Notes under the pieces: generated by a model | What the model saw: only the letters and a program-made list of their open reading frames with translations | Database searches by the model: none | What the model was told of the DNA's origin: nothing | Part shown: positions 1 through 8,729 of the stretch, in pieces | How positions within the stretch are numbered: position 1 is the first letter of the stretch | Layout: each line of letters begins with the position of its first letter | Assembly (NCBI RefSeq): GCF_030363035.1 | Contig: NZ_JAUCMN010000015.1 | Location: forward strand, 1-46,809 | Reading direction: 5' to 3' | DNA: 46,809 nucleotides | Origin: Curtobacterium caseinilyticum | Lineage (GTDB): Bacteria; Actinomycetota; Actinomycetes; Actinomycetales; Microbacteriaceae | Position numbers and translations under genes: made by a program

Positions 1-142
1 CCCCCCACGTGCGGGGGTGGGCGGGGGGGGGGACTGGGGGGGTCTGGGGTCCACCGTCCGTGCGGGGGGGCGGGGGGGGGGGGGCCCGGCGGCCCCCGCG
101 CCTCCCGTCCGTCAGGTGATGACGTCCCGCGGGACGTGACGA
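1..142. other. G-run-rich non-coding edge with a short palindrome
   Basis: No gene is visible here. The plus strand carries several long G runs, including 10 G at 23-32, 7 G at 36-42, 7 G at 64-70 and 13 G at 72-84, so the segment could form G-quadruplexes or could contain homopolymer length errors. A perfect 16-bp palindrome, ACGTCCCGCGGGACGT, lies at 122-137 just beyond the stop of the minus-strand osmC-like gene and could act as a weak terminator. Confidence 0.5.
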
Positions 143-583
143 CTACTGCTCGAAGGTCGCCTTGAGCTCGATGTCGACGCCGGTGAGCGCCTTCGAGACG
201 GGGCAGGTCGCCTTGGCCTCGTCGGCGGCCTTGAGGAAGGCGGCCTCGTCGATGCCGGAGACCTCGCCGTTCACGGTGAGGACGATGCCGGTGAGCTTGA
301 ACCCGCCCGCGCTGTCCGGGCCGAGCGAGACGTCCGCCTTGACGTCGAGGGCCTCGACCGTGCCGCCGGCCTCGCCCAGGATCGCCGAGAACTGCATCGC
401 GTAGCAGGCGGAGTGCGCCGCTGCGATGAGCTCCTCGGGGCTCGTGGTGCCACCGGCCTCGTCCGCGGCGCGCTTCGGGAAGGAGACGTCGTAGGTGCCG
501 ACCTTCGAGCTCGACAGCTCGACCTGGCCGGAACCGTCGTTGAGGCCGCCGTGCCAGGCGGTGCGTGCGGTGCGCGTGGGCAT
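143..583 (-). CDS. OsmC/Ohr family peroxiredoxin
   Basis: A 146-residue protein of the OsmC family, cytoplasmic thiol peroxidases that reduce organic hydroperoxides. The family pattern is visible: an N-terminal beta region starting MPTRTARTAWHGG, then SPEELIAAAHSACYAMQF around residues 48-65 holding the first redox cysteine, and KATCPVSKAL near the C-terminus holding the second. The order and spacing fit the OsmC branch. The start at 583 is chosen because AAAGGAG lies just upstream and the family begins at this point; the open frame itself runs further upstream. It is divergent from the DUF805 gene, and a 16-bp operator-like palindrome lies between them at 641-656. The exact substrate cannot be told from sequence. 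Confidence 0.92.
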   Translation of the reverse strand: MPTRTARTAWHGGLNDGSGQVELSSSKVGTYDVSFPKRAADEAGGTTSPEELIAAAHSACYAMQFSAILGEAGGTVEALDVKADVSLGPDSAGGFKLTGIVLTVNGEVSGIDEAAFLKAADEAKATCPVSKALTGVDIELKATFEQ

Positions 584-640
584 ACCCGCTCCTTTCGTTG
601 GGGGGCGGCACCGATCGGGGCCGCGACTCAGAGTCAATCG

Positions 641-656
641 GAGAACGCTCGTTCTC
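641..656. promoter_or_regulatory. Operator-like palindrome between osmC-like and DUF805 genes
   Basis: GAGAACGCTCGTTCTC is an inverted repeat with 7-bp perfect arms and a 2-bp centre, in the divergent promoter region 584-703. Its AACG-NN-CGTT core resembles TetR-family operators. No TetR gene adjoins it, so any regulator would be encoded elsewhere. Confidence 0.4.
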
Positions 657-703
657 GCAACGGGCTCTCGGGGAAGACCCAGGACTGCCCTACGATCGGG
701 CGC

Positions 704-1324
704 ATGGGGGACAGTGAGCTGCGACGAGTGCTGCTCGACCAGGGGCCGGTCGACGTCTCGTTGCGTCCGGAGCTCGCCTGGGCGCGCGTCTGGACGCAGG
801 GATGGCGGTTCCACGGGCGGGCGAGCCGGTCCGAGTACTGGTGGGTCCTGGCCCTCGAGGCCCCCGTGGCGCTCGGCGTGTGGTGGCTCCTGCAGCGCGC
901 CGGCCTCGCGTCGCACTGGACGCTGTCGGCTGATCCGTTCGGGATCGTGCCCGTGCCGCAGGTCACCTTCCGACTGTTCACCGGGAGGGGCTCGTGGTGG
1001 GGGATCGGTGCCGGTCGCGACGTCACGCCGACGGGGTGGGACCTCGCGGTGCTGGCCGGCCTCGCGCTGACGTTCGTGCCGCGGTGGTCGCTGCTCGTCC
1101 GGCGCCTGCACGACCGCGACCACAGCGGCCTCTGGGTGTTCTTCATGGTGGTGTTCGGGCCGCTCGGCGCGATCGTGGTCGCGGTGATGGTGCTGCGGTC
1201 CGCTCGACCCCGGGGTGCGCGGTTCGACCGGGGGTTGTTCGCCGGGCGACGGGAGCCGGTTGCGCCTCCTGGGCCGCGGCGCGGGGACGGCTCCGACTCT
1301 GGACGGCAACAGATGTCGTCCTGA
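704..1324 (+). CDS. DUF805 domain membrane protein
   Basis: A 206-residue membrane protein. The DUF805 signature FHGRASRSEYWW sits near residues 40-52, followed by hydrophobic segments around 55-75, 115-132 and 142-165, with the typical VRRLHDRDHSGLW loop before the last segment. The C-terminal 35 residues are polar and rich in Pro, Gly and Arg. The function of DUF805 proteins is unknown; they are small integral membrane proteins. The ATG at 704 is chosen because it places the family start correctly; the frame is open upstream but lacks family similarity there. Confidence 0.85.
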   Translation: MGDSELRRVLLDQGPVDVSLRPELAWARVWTQGWRFHGRASRSEYWWVLALEAPVALGVWWLLQRAGLASHWTLSADPFGIVPVPQVTFRLFTGRGSWWGIGAGRDVTPTGWDLAVLAGLALTFVPRWSLLVRRLHDRDHSGLWVFFMVVFGPLGAIVVAVMVLRSARPRGARFDRGLFAGRREPVAPPGPRRGDGSDSGRQQMSS

Positions 1325-1364
1325 GCGACAGGCGTAGTGTGGATACCGTCGAAGGAGGACACCC

Positions 1365-2408
1365 ATGCACGCCGTCGTGTTCGAGCAGTACCAGACGTTC
1401 CCCGTCCTGACCGAGGTCGAGAAGCCCGTACCGGGCCCGGGGGAGGTGCTGCTCAAGGTCGCCGGTGCCGGGGCGTGCCACTCCGACGTCGCCGTCTACC
1501 GCGAGTTCCAGGAAGGGCAGCCGGGCGCCCAGGCCCCGGGCTTCGTCCTCGGACACGAGAACTCCGGCTGGGTCGAGGCCGTCGGCGACGGGGTCACCGG
1601 CTTCACCGAGGGCGACGCGTACCTCGTCTACGGGCCGGTCGGCTGCGGGCACTGCTCGTACTGCTCGAAGGGGCAGGACACCTACTGCGAGAACGCCGCG
1701 ACGAACCCGTACGCGGCGATCGGCCTCGGGCGGGACGGCGGCATGGCCGAGTACGTCACCGTCCCGGCCCGCAACCTCGTACCGCTCGGCGACGCCGACC
1801 CGATCGCCGCGGCACCGCTCAGCGACGCGGCCCTGACGCCGTACCACGCGATCAAGGCGTCGCTGCCGAACCTGGCGGGCGGCGGGAGGTTCGCGCTCGT
1901 CGTCGGACTCGGCGGCCTCGGGCAGATCGCCGTGCAGATCCTGACGGCGCTCACCGGCGCCACGGTCATCGCGACGGACACGAAGCAGGACGCGATGGAC
2001 CGGGCCGCAGCGCGCGGCGCGCTCACCGTGCCCGCCGGTCCGGACCAGGCCGCGGCGATCCGCGAGCTGACCGGCGGCAAGGGCGTCGATGCCGCGTTCG
2101 ACTTCGTGGGCGCAGGCCCGACGATCGCGACGGCGAAGGCCTCGATGGCGATCGGCGGTCGGCTGACGGTCGTCGGGATCGCCGGTGGGACCGTCGAGTG
2201 GAACTTCTTCTCGACGCCGTACGAGTCGACGATCACGAACACCTACTGGGGCACGATCGAGGACCTGCACGAGGTCGTCGCGATGTACCGCGCGGGGCAG
2301 ATCGAGCCCGACGTCGAGCGGTACGCGCTGCGTGACGCGCTCGAGGCGTACCGGAAGCTCGAGGCCGGCGAGTTGTCGGGGCGCGCGGTGGTCGTCCCGA
2401 CGCTGTAG
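1365..2408 (+). CDS. Zinc-dependent NAD(P)-alcohol dehydrogenase
   Basis: A 347-residue medium-chain dehydrogenase that oxidises alcohols or reduces aldehydes in the cytoplasm. Catalytic zinc ligands are C38 (GACHSD), H64-E65 (GHEN) and probably D154, the position often held by Cys or Asp. The structural zinc lobe is C94-C97-C100-C108. The Rossmann motif GLGGLG is at 181-186. The start is preceded by GAAGGAGG at ideal spacing. It stands as a single gene between DUF805 and a convergent GntR gene, with a hairpin at 2442-2481 downstream. The natural substrate is not evident; the fold is close to AdhP/AdhA-type and aryl-alcohol enzymes. Confidence 0.93.
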   Translation: MHAVVFEQYQTFPVLTEVEKPVPGPGEVLLKVAGAGACHSDVAVYREFQEGQPGAQAPGFVLGHENSGWVEAVGDGVTGFTEGDAYLVYGPVGCGHCSYCSKGQDTYCENAATNPYAAIGLGRDGGMAEYVTVPARNLVPLGDADPIAAAPLSDAALTPYHAIKASLPNLAGGGRFALVVGLGGLGQIAVQILTALTGATVIATDTKQDAMDRAAARGALTVPAGPDQAAAIRELTGGKGVDAAFDFVGAGPTIATAKASMAIGGRLTVVGIAGGTVEWNFFSTPYESTITNTYWGTIEDLHEVVAMYRAGQIEPDVERYALRDALEAYRKLEAGELSGRAVVVPTL

Positions 2409-2441
2409 CGGCGACGGCGCGACGGCGCGAGGCTCGGCTGG

Positions 2442-2481
2442 GCGGACAGTTTCGCGGCTACTGGGCCGCGAAACTGTCCGC
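2442..2481. terminator. 17-bp perfect hairpin, convergent terminator
   Basis: Perfect 17-bp arms at 2442-2458 and 2465-2481 flank a 6-base loop. The element sits between the 3' ends of the alcohol dehydrogenase and the gntR-like gene and can work in both directions. No T tract follows, which is normal at this base composition. Confidence 0.7.
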
Positions 2482-2537
2482 GGGCGCGAGCCTCGGCCGC
2501 GCCGGCGGGCCGCGCACGCGTGGGGGCGGGCAGCACG

Positions 2538-3239
2538 TTAGACGGTGGGACCGGTCGACCGCAGGGCGTCGGCCTGCTCCGGGGACGAGCGCGCGGCGTA
2601 GCCGATGCGGCTCTCCCGCACGTGCCACGCCATCCGCTCGGCGGCCTCGTCGACGTCGCCCGCGTCGATCGCGGCGAGGATGCGCCGGTGGTCGGGCCAC
2701 AGCCGCTTGCCGCGCGAGGACGTGTCGAGCGCGTAGAGCCACTCGATCTTCCGCGAGAGCTGGCGGAGCAGGGTCGCGAGTGTCGTGCTGCCGGAGAGCT
2801 CGGCGACGAGCAGGTGGAAGCGTTCGTTGAGGTCGACGAGCTGGTCGAGCTCGTCGCGTGCCACGGCGGCGTCGCCCGCGTCGAGGACCTCGCCGAGCTC
2901 CCGGCGGACGCGCCACCAGTCCGCGGGCGGGGCAGCGGCGTCGAACAGCGTCCGCGCTCGGGCGGCGGCGCGCCGGGCGGTGGCGGTCTCGAGCGCCTCC
3001 CGGACGGCGAACAGGTCGTCGGCCTCGTCGAAGGGGATGTCCGCGATGCGGGAGCCGACGTTCGGGCGCGAGACCACGAAGCCCTCGCCCTCCAGCCCGC
3101 GCAGCGCCTCACGCACCGGCACCCGGGACACCCCGTAGCGCTCCGCGAGGAACACCTCGGTGACCCGGGTGCCGGGCTGCAGCTCGCCGGTCACGATGTC
3201 GTGGCGGATGGCGTCGATGACGCTCGTCCCGTTCAGCAC
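2538..3239 (-). CDS. GntR family (FadR/FCD subfamily) transcriptional regulator
   Basis: A 233-residue regulator. The winged helix is at about residues 5-70, with the LAERYGVSRVPVREALRGLE recognition region. An FCD ligand-binding domain follows from about 80 to 215, with the usual Asp/His metal-binding helices (for example DLNERFH near 133). The start is GTG at 3239 without an obvious ribosome site. It lies 46 bp downstream of, and on the same strand as, the peptide-transporter operon, so it is probably the last gene of that operon and a self-limiting regulator of it. An FCD-like palindrome at 10445-10460 in the operon promoter is the likely target. The effector is unknown, perhaps a peptide-derived acid. 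Confidence 0.9.
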   Translation of the reverse strand: MLNGTSVIDAIRHDIVTGELQPGTRVTEVFLAERYGVSRVPVREALRGLEGEGFVVSRPNVGSRIADIPFDEADDLFAVREALETATARRAAARARTLFDAAAPPADWWRVRRELGEVLDAGDAAVARDELDQLVDLNERFHLLVAELSGSTTLATLLRQLSRKIEWLYALDTSSRGKRLWPDHRRILAAIDAGDVDEAAERMAWHVRESRIGYAARSSPEQADALRSTGPTV

Positions 3240-3285
3240 GGTGCCGATCGTGCCACACCGAGCGAGCCGGGCGTCGGGCGACCCG

Positions 3286-4980
3286 TCACACCGCCGCCTC
3301 GGCCAGGCTCCGGCCCGGGATGGCGTCGAGCAGGTCCCGCGTGTACTGCTGCTGCGGGGCGTCGAACACCGCCGCGACCGTCCCCCGCTCGACGACCTCG
3401 CCGCGTCGCATGACCACGACGTCGTCGGCGATCCGGCGGACCACCCCGAGGTCGTGCGTGATGAACAGGTAGCTCAGCCCGAGCCGGTCCTGCAGTTCCT
3501 CGAGCAGGGCGAGGATCTGCTCCTGCACCAGGACGTCCAGCGCCGAGACCGCCTCGTCGAGGATGATCAGCTCCGGCTCGAGGGCCAACGCGCGGGCGAT
3601 CGCGACGCGCTGCCGCTGCCCGCCGGACAGCTCGTTCGGCCGGAGCTGCGCGACCTCACGGGGCAGGGCGACCTGTTCGAGCAGCGTGCAGACCCGCTCC
3701 GTCCGTGACGCCCGGTCCCCGATGCCGAAGACCCGCAGGGGTTCGTCGATGATCCGCTCGATCGTGGAGGTCGGGTCGAGCGAGCCGTACGGGTCCTGGA
3801 ACACGGGCTGCACCCGGCGTCGGATCTCCCGCCGCTCGGCGCCGCGCGCGGTCCCGATCGACTTCCCGTCCACGAGGGCGGTCCCCGAGGTCGGCGTCTC
3901 GAGTCCGAGCACGATCCGCGCGACCGTCGTCTTGCCGGAGCCGGACTCGCCGACCACCGCGGTGGTCGTGCCCCGACGGACCGCGAAGGACACCCCGTCC
4001 GCGGCGCGGAGCGTCCCCGCACCGCGTCCACGGAGCCGGTACTCCTTCACCAGGTCCGACACGACGAGGATCGGCTCGCCGGCCGCGACGGGCTCCGGTG
4101 CGACCCCGGACAGCGCGGGCGCCGCCGCGATGAGCCGCTTCGTGTACTCGTGCTGCGGATCGCGGAGGATCGCCGCCGGCGCGCCCTGCTCGACGATCTC
4201 GCCGTCGAGCATCACGACCACGCGGTCGGTCCGGTCCGCCGCGACCCCGAGGTCGTGCGTCACGAACAGCAGCGTCGTGCCGTGCTGGTCGACCAGGGTC
4301 TGCAGGTGGTCGAGGATCTGCCGCTGCACCGTCACGTCGAGCGCGCTGGTCGGCTCGTCCGCGATGAGCAGCTCGGGCTGGCGTGCCAACGCCACCGCGA
4401 TGAGGATGCGCTGCCGCATGCCGCCGGAGAACTCGTGCGGGTACTGGTCGGCCCGCCGCGCCGCCTCGGGGATGCCGGCCTCGGTCATCAACTCGACGAC
4501 CCGCTGGCGGACGGCCGAGCGCCCGCGGAGTCCTCCCGCCCGCAGCGCGTCCGCGATCTGCGCGCCGACCCGCATCGACGGGTTGAGGTTCGTCGACGGG
4601 TCCTGCGGCACCAGGCCGATGCGTCCGCCCCGGACCCGGCGCATCAGTGCCTCGTCGGCGTGGGCGAGGTCGTCGTCGCCGAGCCGGATCTCGCCGCCCG
4701 TGATGCGCCCCGCCCCCGGCAGCAGCCGGAGCAGCGCGGCGATGAGCGTCGACTTGCCGGATCCCGACTGCCCGACGATCGCGACGCGCTCGCCGCGGCG
4801 GACGTCGAGGTCGACGCCGTGCAGGACCTCGCGCTCGCCGAACGCCACCCGAAGGTCACGGACGGAGAGCAGGGGGTGGGCTCCGGTGTCGACCGGGAGG
4901 CCCGTGGTGCGTCCGGTGGTGGTGTCACGGTCGTGGGTGGCCCGGTCCGGCATGGTCCGGTCCTCAGCGTCCTGCGGCAT
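3286..4980 (-). CDS. Fused double ATP-binding subunit of a peptide ABC transporter
   Basis: A 564-residue protein with two complete ABC ATPase domains, equivalent to DppD fused to DppF. Domain 1 has Walker A GQSGSGKST at 70-78, signature FSGGMRQR at 184-191 and Walker B LLIADEP at 204-210. Domain 2 has Walker A GESGSGKTT at 344-352, signature LSGGQRQR at 451-458 and Walker B LIILDEA at 471-477. Both contain the short C-terminal oligopeptide-transporter extension (HEYTKRLI and QQYTRDLL). It energises uptake through the two upstream permeases. The start at 4980 has GAGGAG upstream and overlaps the end of the gamma-glutamyltransferase gene by 17 bp; ATG 4953 is an alternative. Confidence 0.93.
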   Translation of the reverse strand: MPQDAEDRTMPDRATHDRDTTTGRTTGLPVDTGAHPLLSVRDLRVAFGEREVLHGVDLDVRRGERVAIVGQSGSGKSTLIAALLRLLPGAGRITGGEIRLGDDDLAHADEALMRRVRGGRIGLVPQDPSTNLNPSMRVGAQIADALRAGGLRGRSAVRQRVVELMTEAGIPEAARRADQYPHEFSGGMRQRILIAVALARQPELLIADEPTSALDVTVQRQILDHLQTLVDQHGTTLLFVTHDLGVAADRTDRVVVMLDGEIVEQGAPAAILRDPQHEYTKRLIAAAPALSGVAPEPVAAGEPILVVSDLVKEYRLRGRGAGTLRAADGVSFAVRRGTTTAVVGESGSGKTTVARIVLGLETPTSGTALVDGKSIGTARGAERREIRRRVQPVFQDPYGSLDPTSTIERIIDEPLRVFGIGDRASRTERVCTLLEQVALPREVAQLRPNELSGGQRQRVAIARALALEPELIILDEAVSALDVLVQEQILALLEELQDRLGLSYLFITHDLGVVRRIADDVVVMRRGEVVERGTVAAVFDAPQQQYTRDLLDAIPGRSLAEAAV

Positions 4981-6892
4981 AGCCCTGTGCTCCTCGCGGG
5001 TTGGCGGCGGCGCCCAGGACGCCGGTGTCGGGGTCGCGCGTGACGCACGACAGGCGGCCGAGCGACCAGTCGCCGGCGCGGGTGACGACGTGGCCGAGCT
5101 CCTCGAGTCCGGCGATGACGTCGTCACCGAGACGGTCCTCGACGACCAGGCCGCCGGGGGTCCAGGTGCGGGGCCAGAACGACCCCGGGAACGACGTCGT
5201 GTGCAGCGCGGGGGCGTCGATGGCCTGCTGGGGCGACCACCCGCCGACGATCGTGCGGAGCAGGAAGAGCAGCTGCCACTGGTCCTGCTGGTCGCCGCCG
5301 GGGGAGCCCATCGCCACCACCGGTTCGCCGTCCTTGAGCACGAGGGTCGGCGTCAGCGTCGTCCGGGGCCGTGCGCCCGGGGTGAGCGTCGACGCGGTGC
5401 CCTCCTCGAGCCAGGTCATCTGCATGCGGGTGCCGAGGCAGAACCCGAGCTCGGGGATGGTCGGGGACGACTGCAGCCACCCACCGGAGGGCGTCGCACT
5501 GACGATGTTGCCCCAGCGGTCGACGACGTCGATGTGGCACGTGTCGCCGCGGGTCTCACCCGTCTCCATGACGATCGGTTCGCCGCGGTCCTCGTGCACG
5601 GTGTCGTCCTCGGCGGGGACGGCCACGGCGTCGGGCGAGGGCGCGTCCCCGCGGGCTCCCGGTACGGTCGGCTCGCCGACGCCCGCGATCGGCTCGCCGC
5701 CCGGCGTGTAGGTCACGCGGAGCGGGGGCAGCGCGCCGCCGGGCACCGAGACCGTGCCCGGGCGCAGTTCGTGCGAGGCGCGGTCGCCGATCAGCGCCCG
5801 CCGCTCGTCGGAGTACGCGTCCGAGAGCAGTTCGTCCATCGGGACGTCACCGTCGCCGTAGTACGCCTCGCGATCGGCGAGCGCGAGCTTCTGCGCCTCG
5901 GCGATCGTGTGGGCACCGAGCACGGTCGACGGGTCGAGTCGCTCGTCGTCGAGCGGGTCGAGCAGGCGGAGGGTCTGCAGGAGCGCCGGACCCTGGCCCC
6001 ACGGCCCCGTCTTGGCGATCGTGTGCCCGCGGAACTCGGCGGTGGTCGCCGGCTCGGTCGTCGCCCGGAACGCCGCCATGTCCGACGCCCGGATCACGCC
6101 GGCGTGGTCGGTCCCCGACGCGTGCCGGTGCGGGGTGCGCACGAAGGCGTCGATCGCCTGCGCGACGGAGCCCTCGGCCCACTCGGTCCGGGCGGCCTCG
6201 ATGCGGGCGACGCGCGCGTCGGCCGCCGCGTCACGGGCCCCGTCGACACCGGCACCCGCCTGCACGAGCCGTTCCAGGACCGAGGCGTAGGGCTCGTTGC
6301 GCACCATCGTCCCGGGGACCGGCGCCGAGCCTCCCGGCAGCCACCGGTCGGCGGAGGACGGCCAGTGGTCCCGGAACAGGTCCTGCACCGTCGCGATCGT
6401 GGCGACCACCCGCGGTGCGACGGGGTGGCCGTCACGGGCGTACCCGATGGCGGGGGCGAGCACGTCGGCGAGCTCCCACGTGCCGTGCTCCGCCAGGAGC
6501 AGCAGCCACGCGTCCACGGCGCCGGGGACGGCGGCCGCCAGTGCACCCGCTCCCGGGACCAGGTCGAGGCCCTCGGCGCGGAAGTGTTCCGGCGTCGCGC
6601 CCGCGGGGGCGGGCCCCTGGCCCACCAGGACGGTCGGGTCCTTGTCCGCAGCGGTGGCGTAGACGGCGGTCACGTCGCCGCCCGGGCCGTTGAGGTGCGG
6701 TTCGACGACGTGCAGGACGAAGGCGCCGGCGACGGCGGCGTCGAAGGCGTTGCCGCCGCGCTCCAGGACCGACTGCGCCGTCGCGGTCGCGATCCAGTGC
6801 GTCGACGCGACCATGCCGAAGGTGCCCTGCAGGTCGGGCCGGGTGGTCTCGGCCGGTGGCGTGGTGAAGGCGGGGTTGGTGGTGGTGCTCAT
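4964..6892 (-). CDS. ggt: Gamma-glutamyltransferase (cytoplasmic type)
   Basis: A 642-residue Ntn-hydrolase that removes gamma-glutamyl groups from glutathione and similar peptides. The GGT N-terminus is clear (GMVASTHWIATATAQSVLERG), and the autocleavage/nucleophile site GDTCHIDVVD places the catalytic Thr at T451. The small-subunit region continues with SATPSGGWLQSS and ends with AANPRGAQGYAAGR. Unlike classical periplasmic or secreted GGTs, no signal peptide is present: the first 25 residues are polar and Thr/Pro-rich. It is embedded between the permease and ATPase genes of a peptide importer, with 14 bp to the permease stop. Cytoplasmic cleavage of imported gamma-glutamyl peptides is therefore likely. 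The start at 6892 has GAGGAG upstream. Confidence 0.92.
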   Translation of the reverse strand: MSTTTNPAFTTPPAETTRPDLQGTFGMVASTHWIATATAQSVLERGGNAFDAAVAGAFVLHVVEPHLNGPGGDVTAVYATAADKDPTVLVGQGPAPAGATPEHFRAEGLDLVPGAGALAAAVPGAVDAWLLLLAEHGTWELADVLAPAIGYARDGHPVAPRVVATIATVQDLFRDHWPSSADRWLPGGSAPVPGTMVRNEPYASVLERLVQAGAGVDGARDAAADARVARIEAARTEWAEGSVAQAIDAFVRTPHRHASGTDHAGVIRASDMAAFRATTEPATTAEFRGHTIAKTGPWGQGPALLQTLRLLDPLDDERLDPSTVLGAHTIAEAQKLALADREAYYGDGDVPMDELLSDAYSDERRALIGDRASHELRPGTVSVPGGALPPLRVTYTPGGEPIAGVGEPTVPGARGDAPSPDAVAVPAEDDTVHEDRGEPIVMETGETRGDTCHIDVVDRWGNIVSATPSGGWLQSSPTIPELGFCLGTRMQMTWLEEGTASTLTPGARPRTTLTPTLVLKDGEPVVAMGSPGGDQQDQWQLLFLLRTIVGGWSPQQAIDAPALHTTSFPGSFWPRTWTPGGLVVEDRLGDDVIAGLEELGHVVTRAGDWSLGRLSCVTRDPDTGVLGAAANPRGAQGYAAGR

Positions 6893-6906
6893 GGTGCTGG
6901 TGCTCC

Positions 6907-7779
6907 TCAGCGGTCCGAGGCGGTGGGGTCGAGGGCGTCGCGCAGGGCGTCCCCGAACAGGTTGAAGCCGAGGCAGATGACGGCGATCGCGACCCCCGGC
7001 ACGACGGCGGCCCACGGCGCCTGGCCGAGGTACTGCTGCGCGTCCGAGAGCATGATGCCGAGGCTCGGCGTGGGCGGCTGGATGCCGAGCCCGAGGAAGG
7101 ACAGCAGTGCCTCGCCGATCACCGCGACCGGCATGATCACGGTGGCCTGCACGATGATCGCCGAGACGCAGTTCGGCAGGACGTGCTGCGCGATGATGCG
7201 CGCGCCGCCGGCGTCCAGCGTCCTCGCGCTCGTCACGAAGTCGGCGCTCGTGATCCGCAGGGTCTCACCGCGGACGATGCGGATCATCGCCGGCACGTGC
7301 GAGATGCCGATCGCGATCACGGCGTTCGACAGGCTCGGCCCGCTGATCGCCGCGAGCCCGACCGCGATGATGAGGAACGGGAACGCGAGGGCGACGTCGG
7401 TCAGGCGGGAGATGATCGCGTCGAGCCAGCGCCAGTACCCGGCGAGCAGACCGAGCGGGGTGCCGACCACGACGGCGAGCAGCACCGACAGCACGCCGAC
7501 GACGAGCGAGACCTGGATCCCGTACAGCGTGCGGGACAGGATGTCGCGGCCGAGGTCGTCCGTGCCGAAGCCGAAGCCCACGGTGAACGGCACCTGGAAC
7601 GGCAGGTCGAAGTGCGTCGCGGTGGGGTCGTGCGGTGCGACGAGCGGTGCGGCGACGCCGGCGAGCACGACGATCGCGAGCATGATGCCGCCGGTCATGC
7701 CGAGCCGGTTCGTCCGGACCTGCTTCCAGACGCGGCCACGGCTCGAGCCGAGGTCGAAGGGTGCGGTGATGGTGGTCAT
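6907..7779 (-). CDS. Peptide ABC transporter permease, DppC/OppC type
   Basis: A 290-residue inner-membrane permease. It has an N-terminal OppC-like segment with one membrane helix (about 30-50), the GTDDLGRDILSRTLYG motif typical of DppC/OppC at about 73-88, five further helices, and the EAL-type ATPase coupling loop (RTLDAGGARIIAQHVLPN) at about 186-203. It forms the channel with the upstream DppB-like subunit. Its ATG overlaps the stop of the dppB-like gene by 4 bp (ATGA), showing translational coupling. Confidence 0.93.
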   Translation of the reverse strand: MTTITAPFDLGSSRGRVWKQVRTNRLGMTGGIMLAIVVLAGVAAPLVAPHDPTATHFDLPFQVPFTVGFGFGTDDLGRDILSRTLYGIQVSLVVGVLSVLLAVVVGTPLGLLAGYWRWLDAIISRLTDVALAFPFLIIAVGLAAISGPSLSNAVIAIGISHVPAMIRIVRGETLRITSADFVTSARTLDAGGARIIAQHVLPNCVSAIIVQATVIMPVAVIGEALLSFLGLGIQPPTPSLGIMLSDAQQYLGQAPWAAVVPGVAIAVICLGFNLFGDALRDALDPTASDR

Positions 7780-8729
7780 GCGGTTCCTCCGACGCGGATC
7801 TTCGGGTTGATGACGGAGTACAGGACGTCCACGGCGAAGTTGATGAGGACGTAGCCGAGGGTGATCACGAGCACGACGGCCTGGATCACCGGGTAGTCAC
7901 GGGTGAACACGGCGTCGAGCGTGAGCTTGCCGAAGCCGGGCAGCGCGAAGATGCGCTCCGTGACGACCGCACCCGAGATGAGGCCGCCGAGCTGCAGGCC
8001 GACGATCGTCACGACGACGATCATCGAGTTCCGCAGGCCGTACCGGAACAGCACCCGCGGACGGCTCAGGCCCTTCGCCCGGGCGGTCCGGACGAAGTCG
8101 GTCTTCATCGTCTCGATCATCGACGCCCGGGTCTGCCGCATGATCACGGCGGCGAGCGAGGTGCCGAGGATGAGGGCGGGCAGTGTGAGGTGGTGCAGGG
8201 CACTCAGCGGATCACGGGTCATCGGGACGTAGCCCGAGGCCGGGAACCAGCCGAGGCCCGCCGCGAGCCAGACGATCGCGAGGATGCCGAGCCAGAAGTT
8301 CGGCACGCTCAGGCCGACGAGCGCCGCGGCGTTCGCCATCCACTCGGGCCAGTGCCCGCGGTAGCGCTCCGCGAGGGTGCCGAGGGCGACGCCCACGACG
8401 ACCGCGACGACGATCGCGTACAGCGCGAGCCACAGCGTGACCGGCAGGGTCGAGCCGAGCAGCTCGGTGACGGGCGTGCCCGTCCGGGTGGACTGGCCGA
8501 AGTCGCCCTGCAGTGCGTTGGCCACGAAGCGCCAGTACTGCACGAGCAGCGAGTCGTCGAGCCCGAGGTCGGCACGGACGGCCGCCAGGCGTTCGGGGCT
8601 CGCCTCCTCGCCCGCCAGCGCCAGCGCCGGGTCGCCCGGCAGCTGCCGGACCCCGAAGAACACCACGATCGAGGCGAGGACGAGCGTGAGCGCCGCCTGC
8701 CAGAGTCGGGTCACGACGTACCGGATCAC
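7776..8729 (-). CDS. Peptide ABC transporter permease, DppB/OppB type
   Basis: A 317-residue permease starting MIRYVVTRLWQAALTLVLAS, the classic DppB opening with a first helix at about 8-28. The periplasmic segment includes RQLPGDPALALAG, and five further helices follow. The coupling loop RTARAKGLSRPRVLFRYGLRN lies before the last helices. The start is GTG at 8729, overlapping the stop of the binding-protein gene (GTGA). It pairs with the DppC-like subunit downstream. Codon use and spacing agree with one transcript. Confidence 0.92.
   Translation of the reverse strand: MIRYVVTRLWQAALTLVLASIVVFFGVRQLPGDPALALAGEEASPERLAAVRADLGLDDSLLVQYWRFVANALQGDFGQSTRTGTPVTELLGSTLPVTLWLALYAIVVAVVVGVALGTLAERYRGHWPEWMANAAALVGLSVPNFWLGILAIVWLAAGLGWFPASGYVPMTRDPLSALHHLTLPALILGTSLAAVIMRQTRASMIETMKTDFVRTARAKGLSRPRVLFRYGLRNSMIVVVTIVGLQLGGLISGAVVTERIFALPGFGKLTLDAVFTRDYPVIQAVVLVITLGYVLINFAVDVLYSVINPKIRVGGTA

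Noticed and set aside
584..1362. Long minus-strand reading frames over the DUF805 gene, including the upstream extension of the osmC-like frame
   Set aside because: The translations are Arg/Pro-rich, lack any family pattern and lie opposite a clear DUF805 gene; the osmC start at 583 has a good ribosome site.
3563..7810. A 1415-residue plus-strand open frame over the peptide-transporter operon
   Set aside because: It is the antisense shadow of GC-rich genes whose own frames show complete ABC, GGT and permease signatures.
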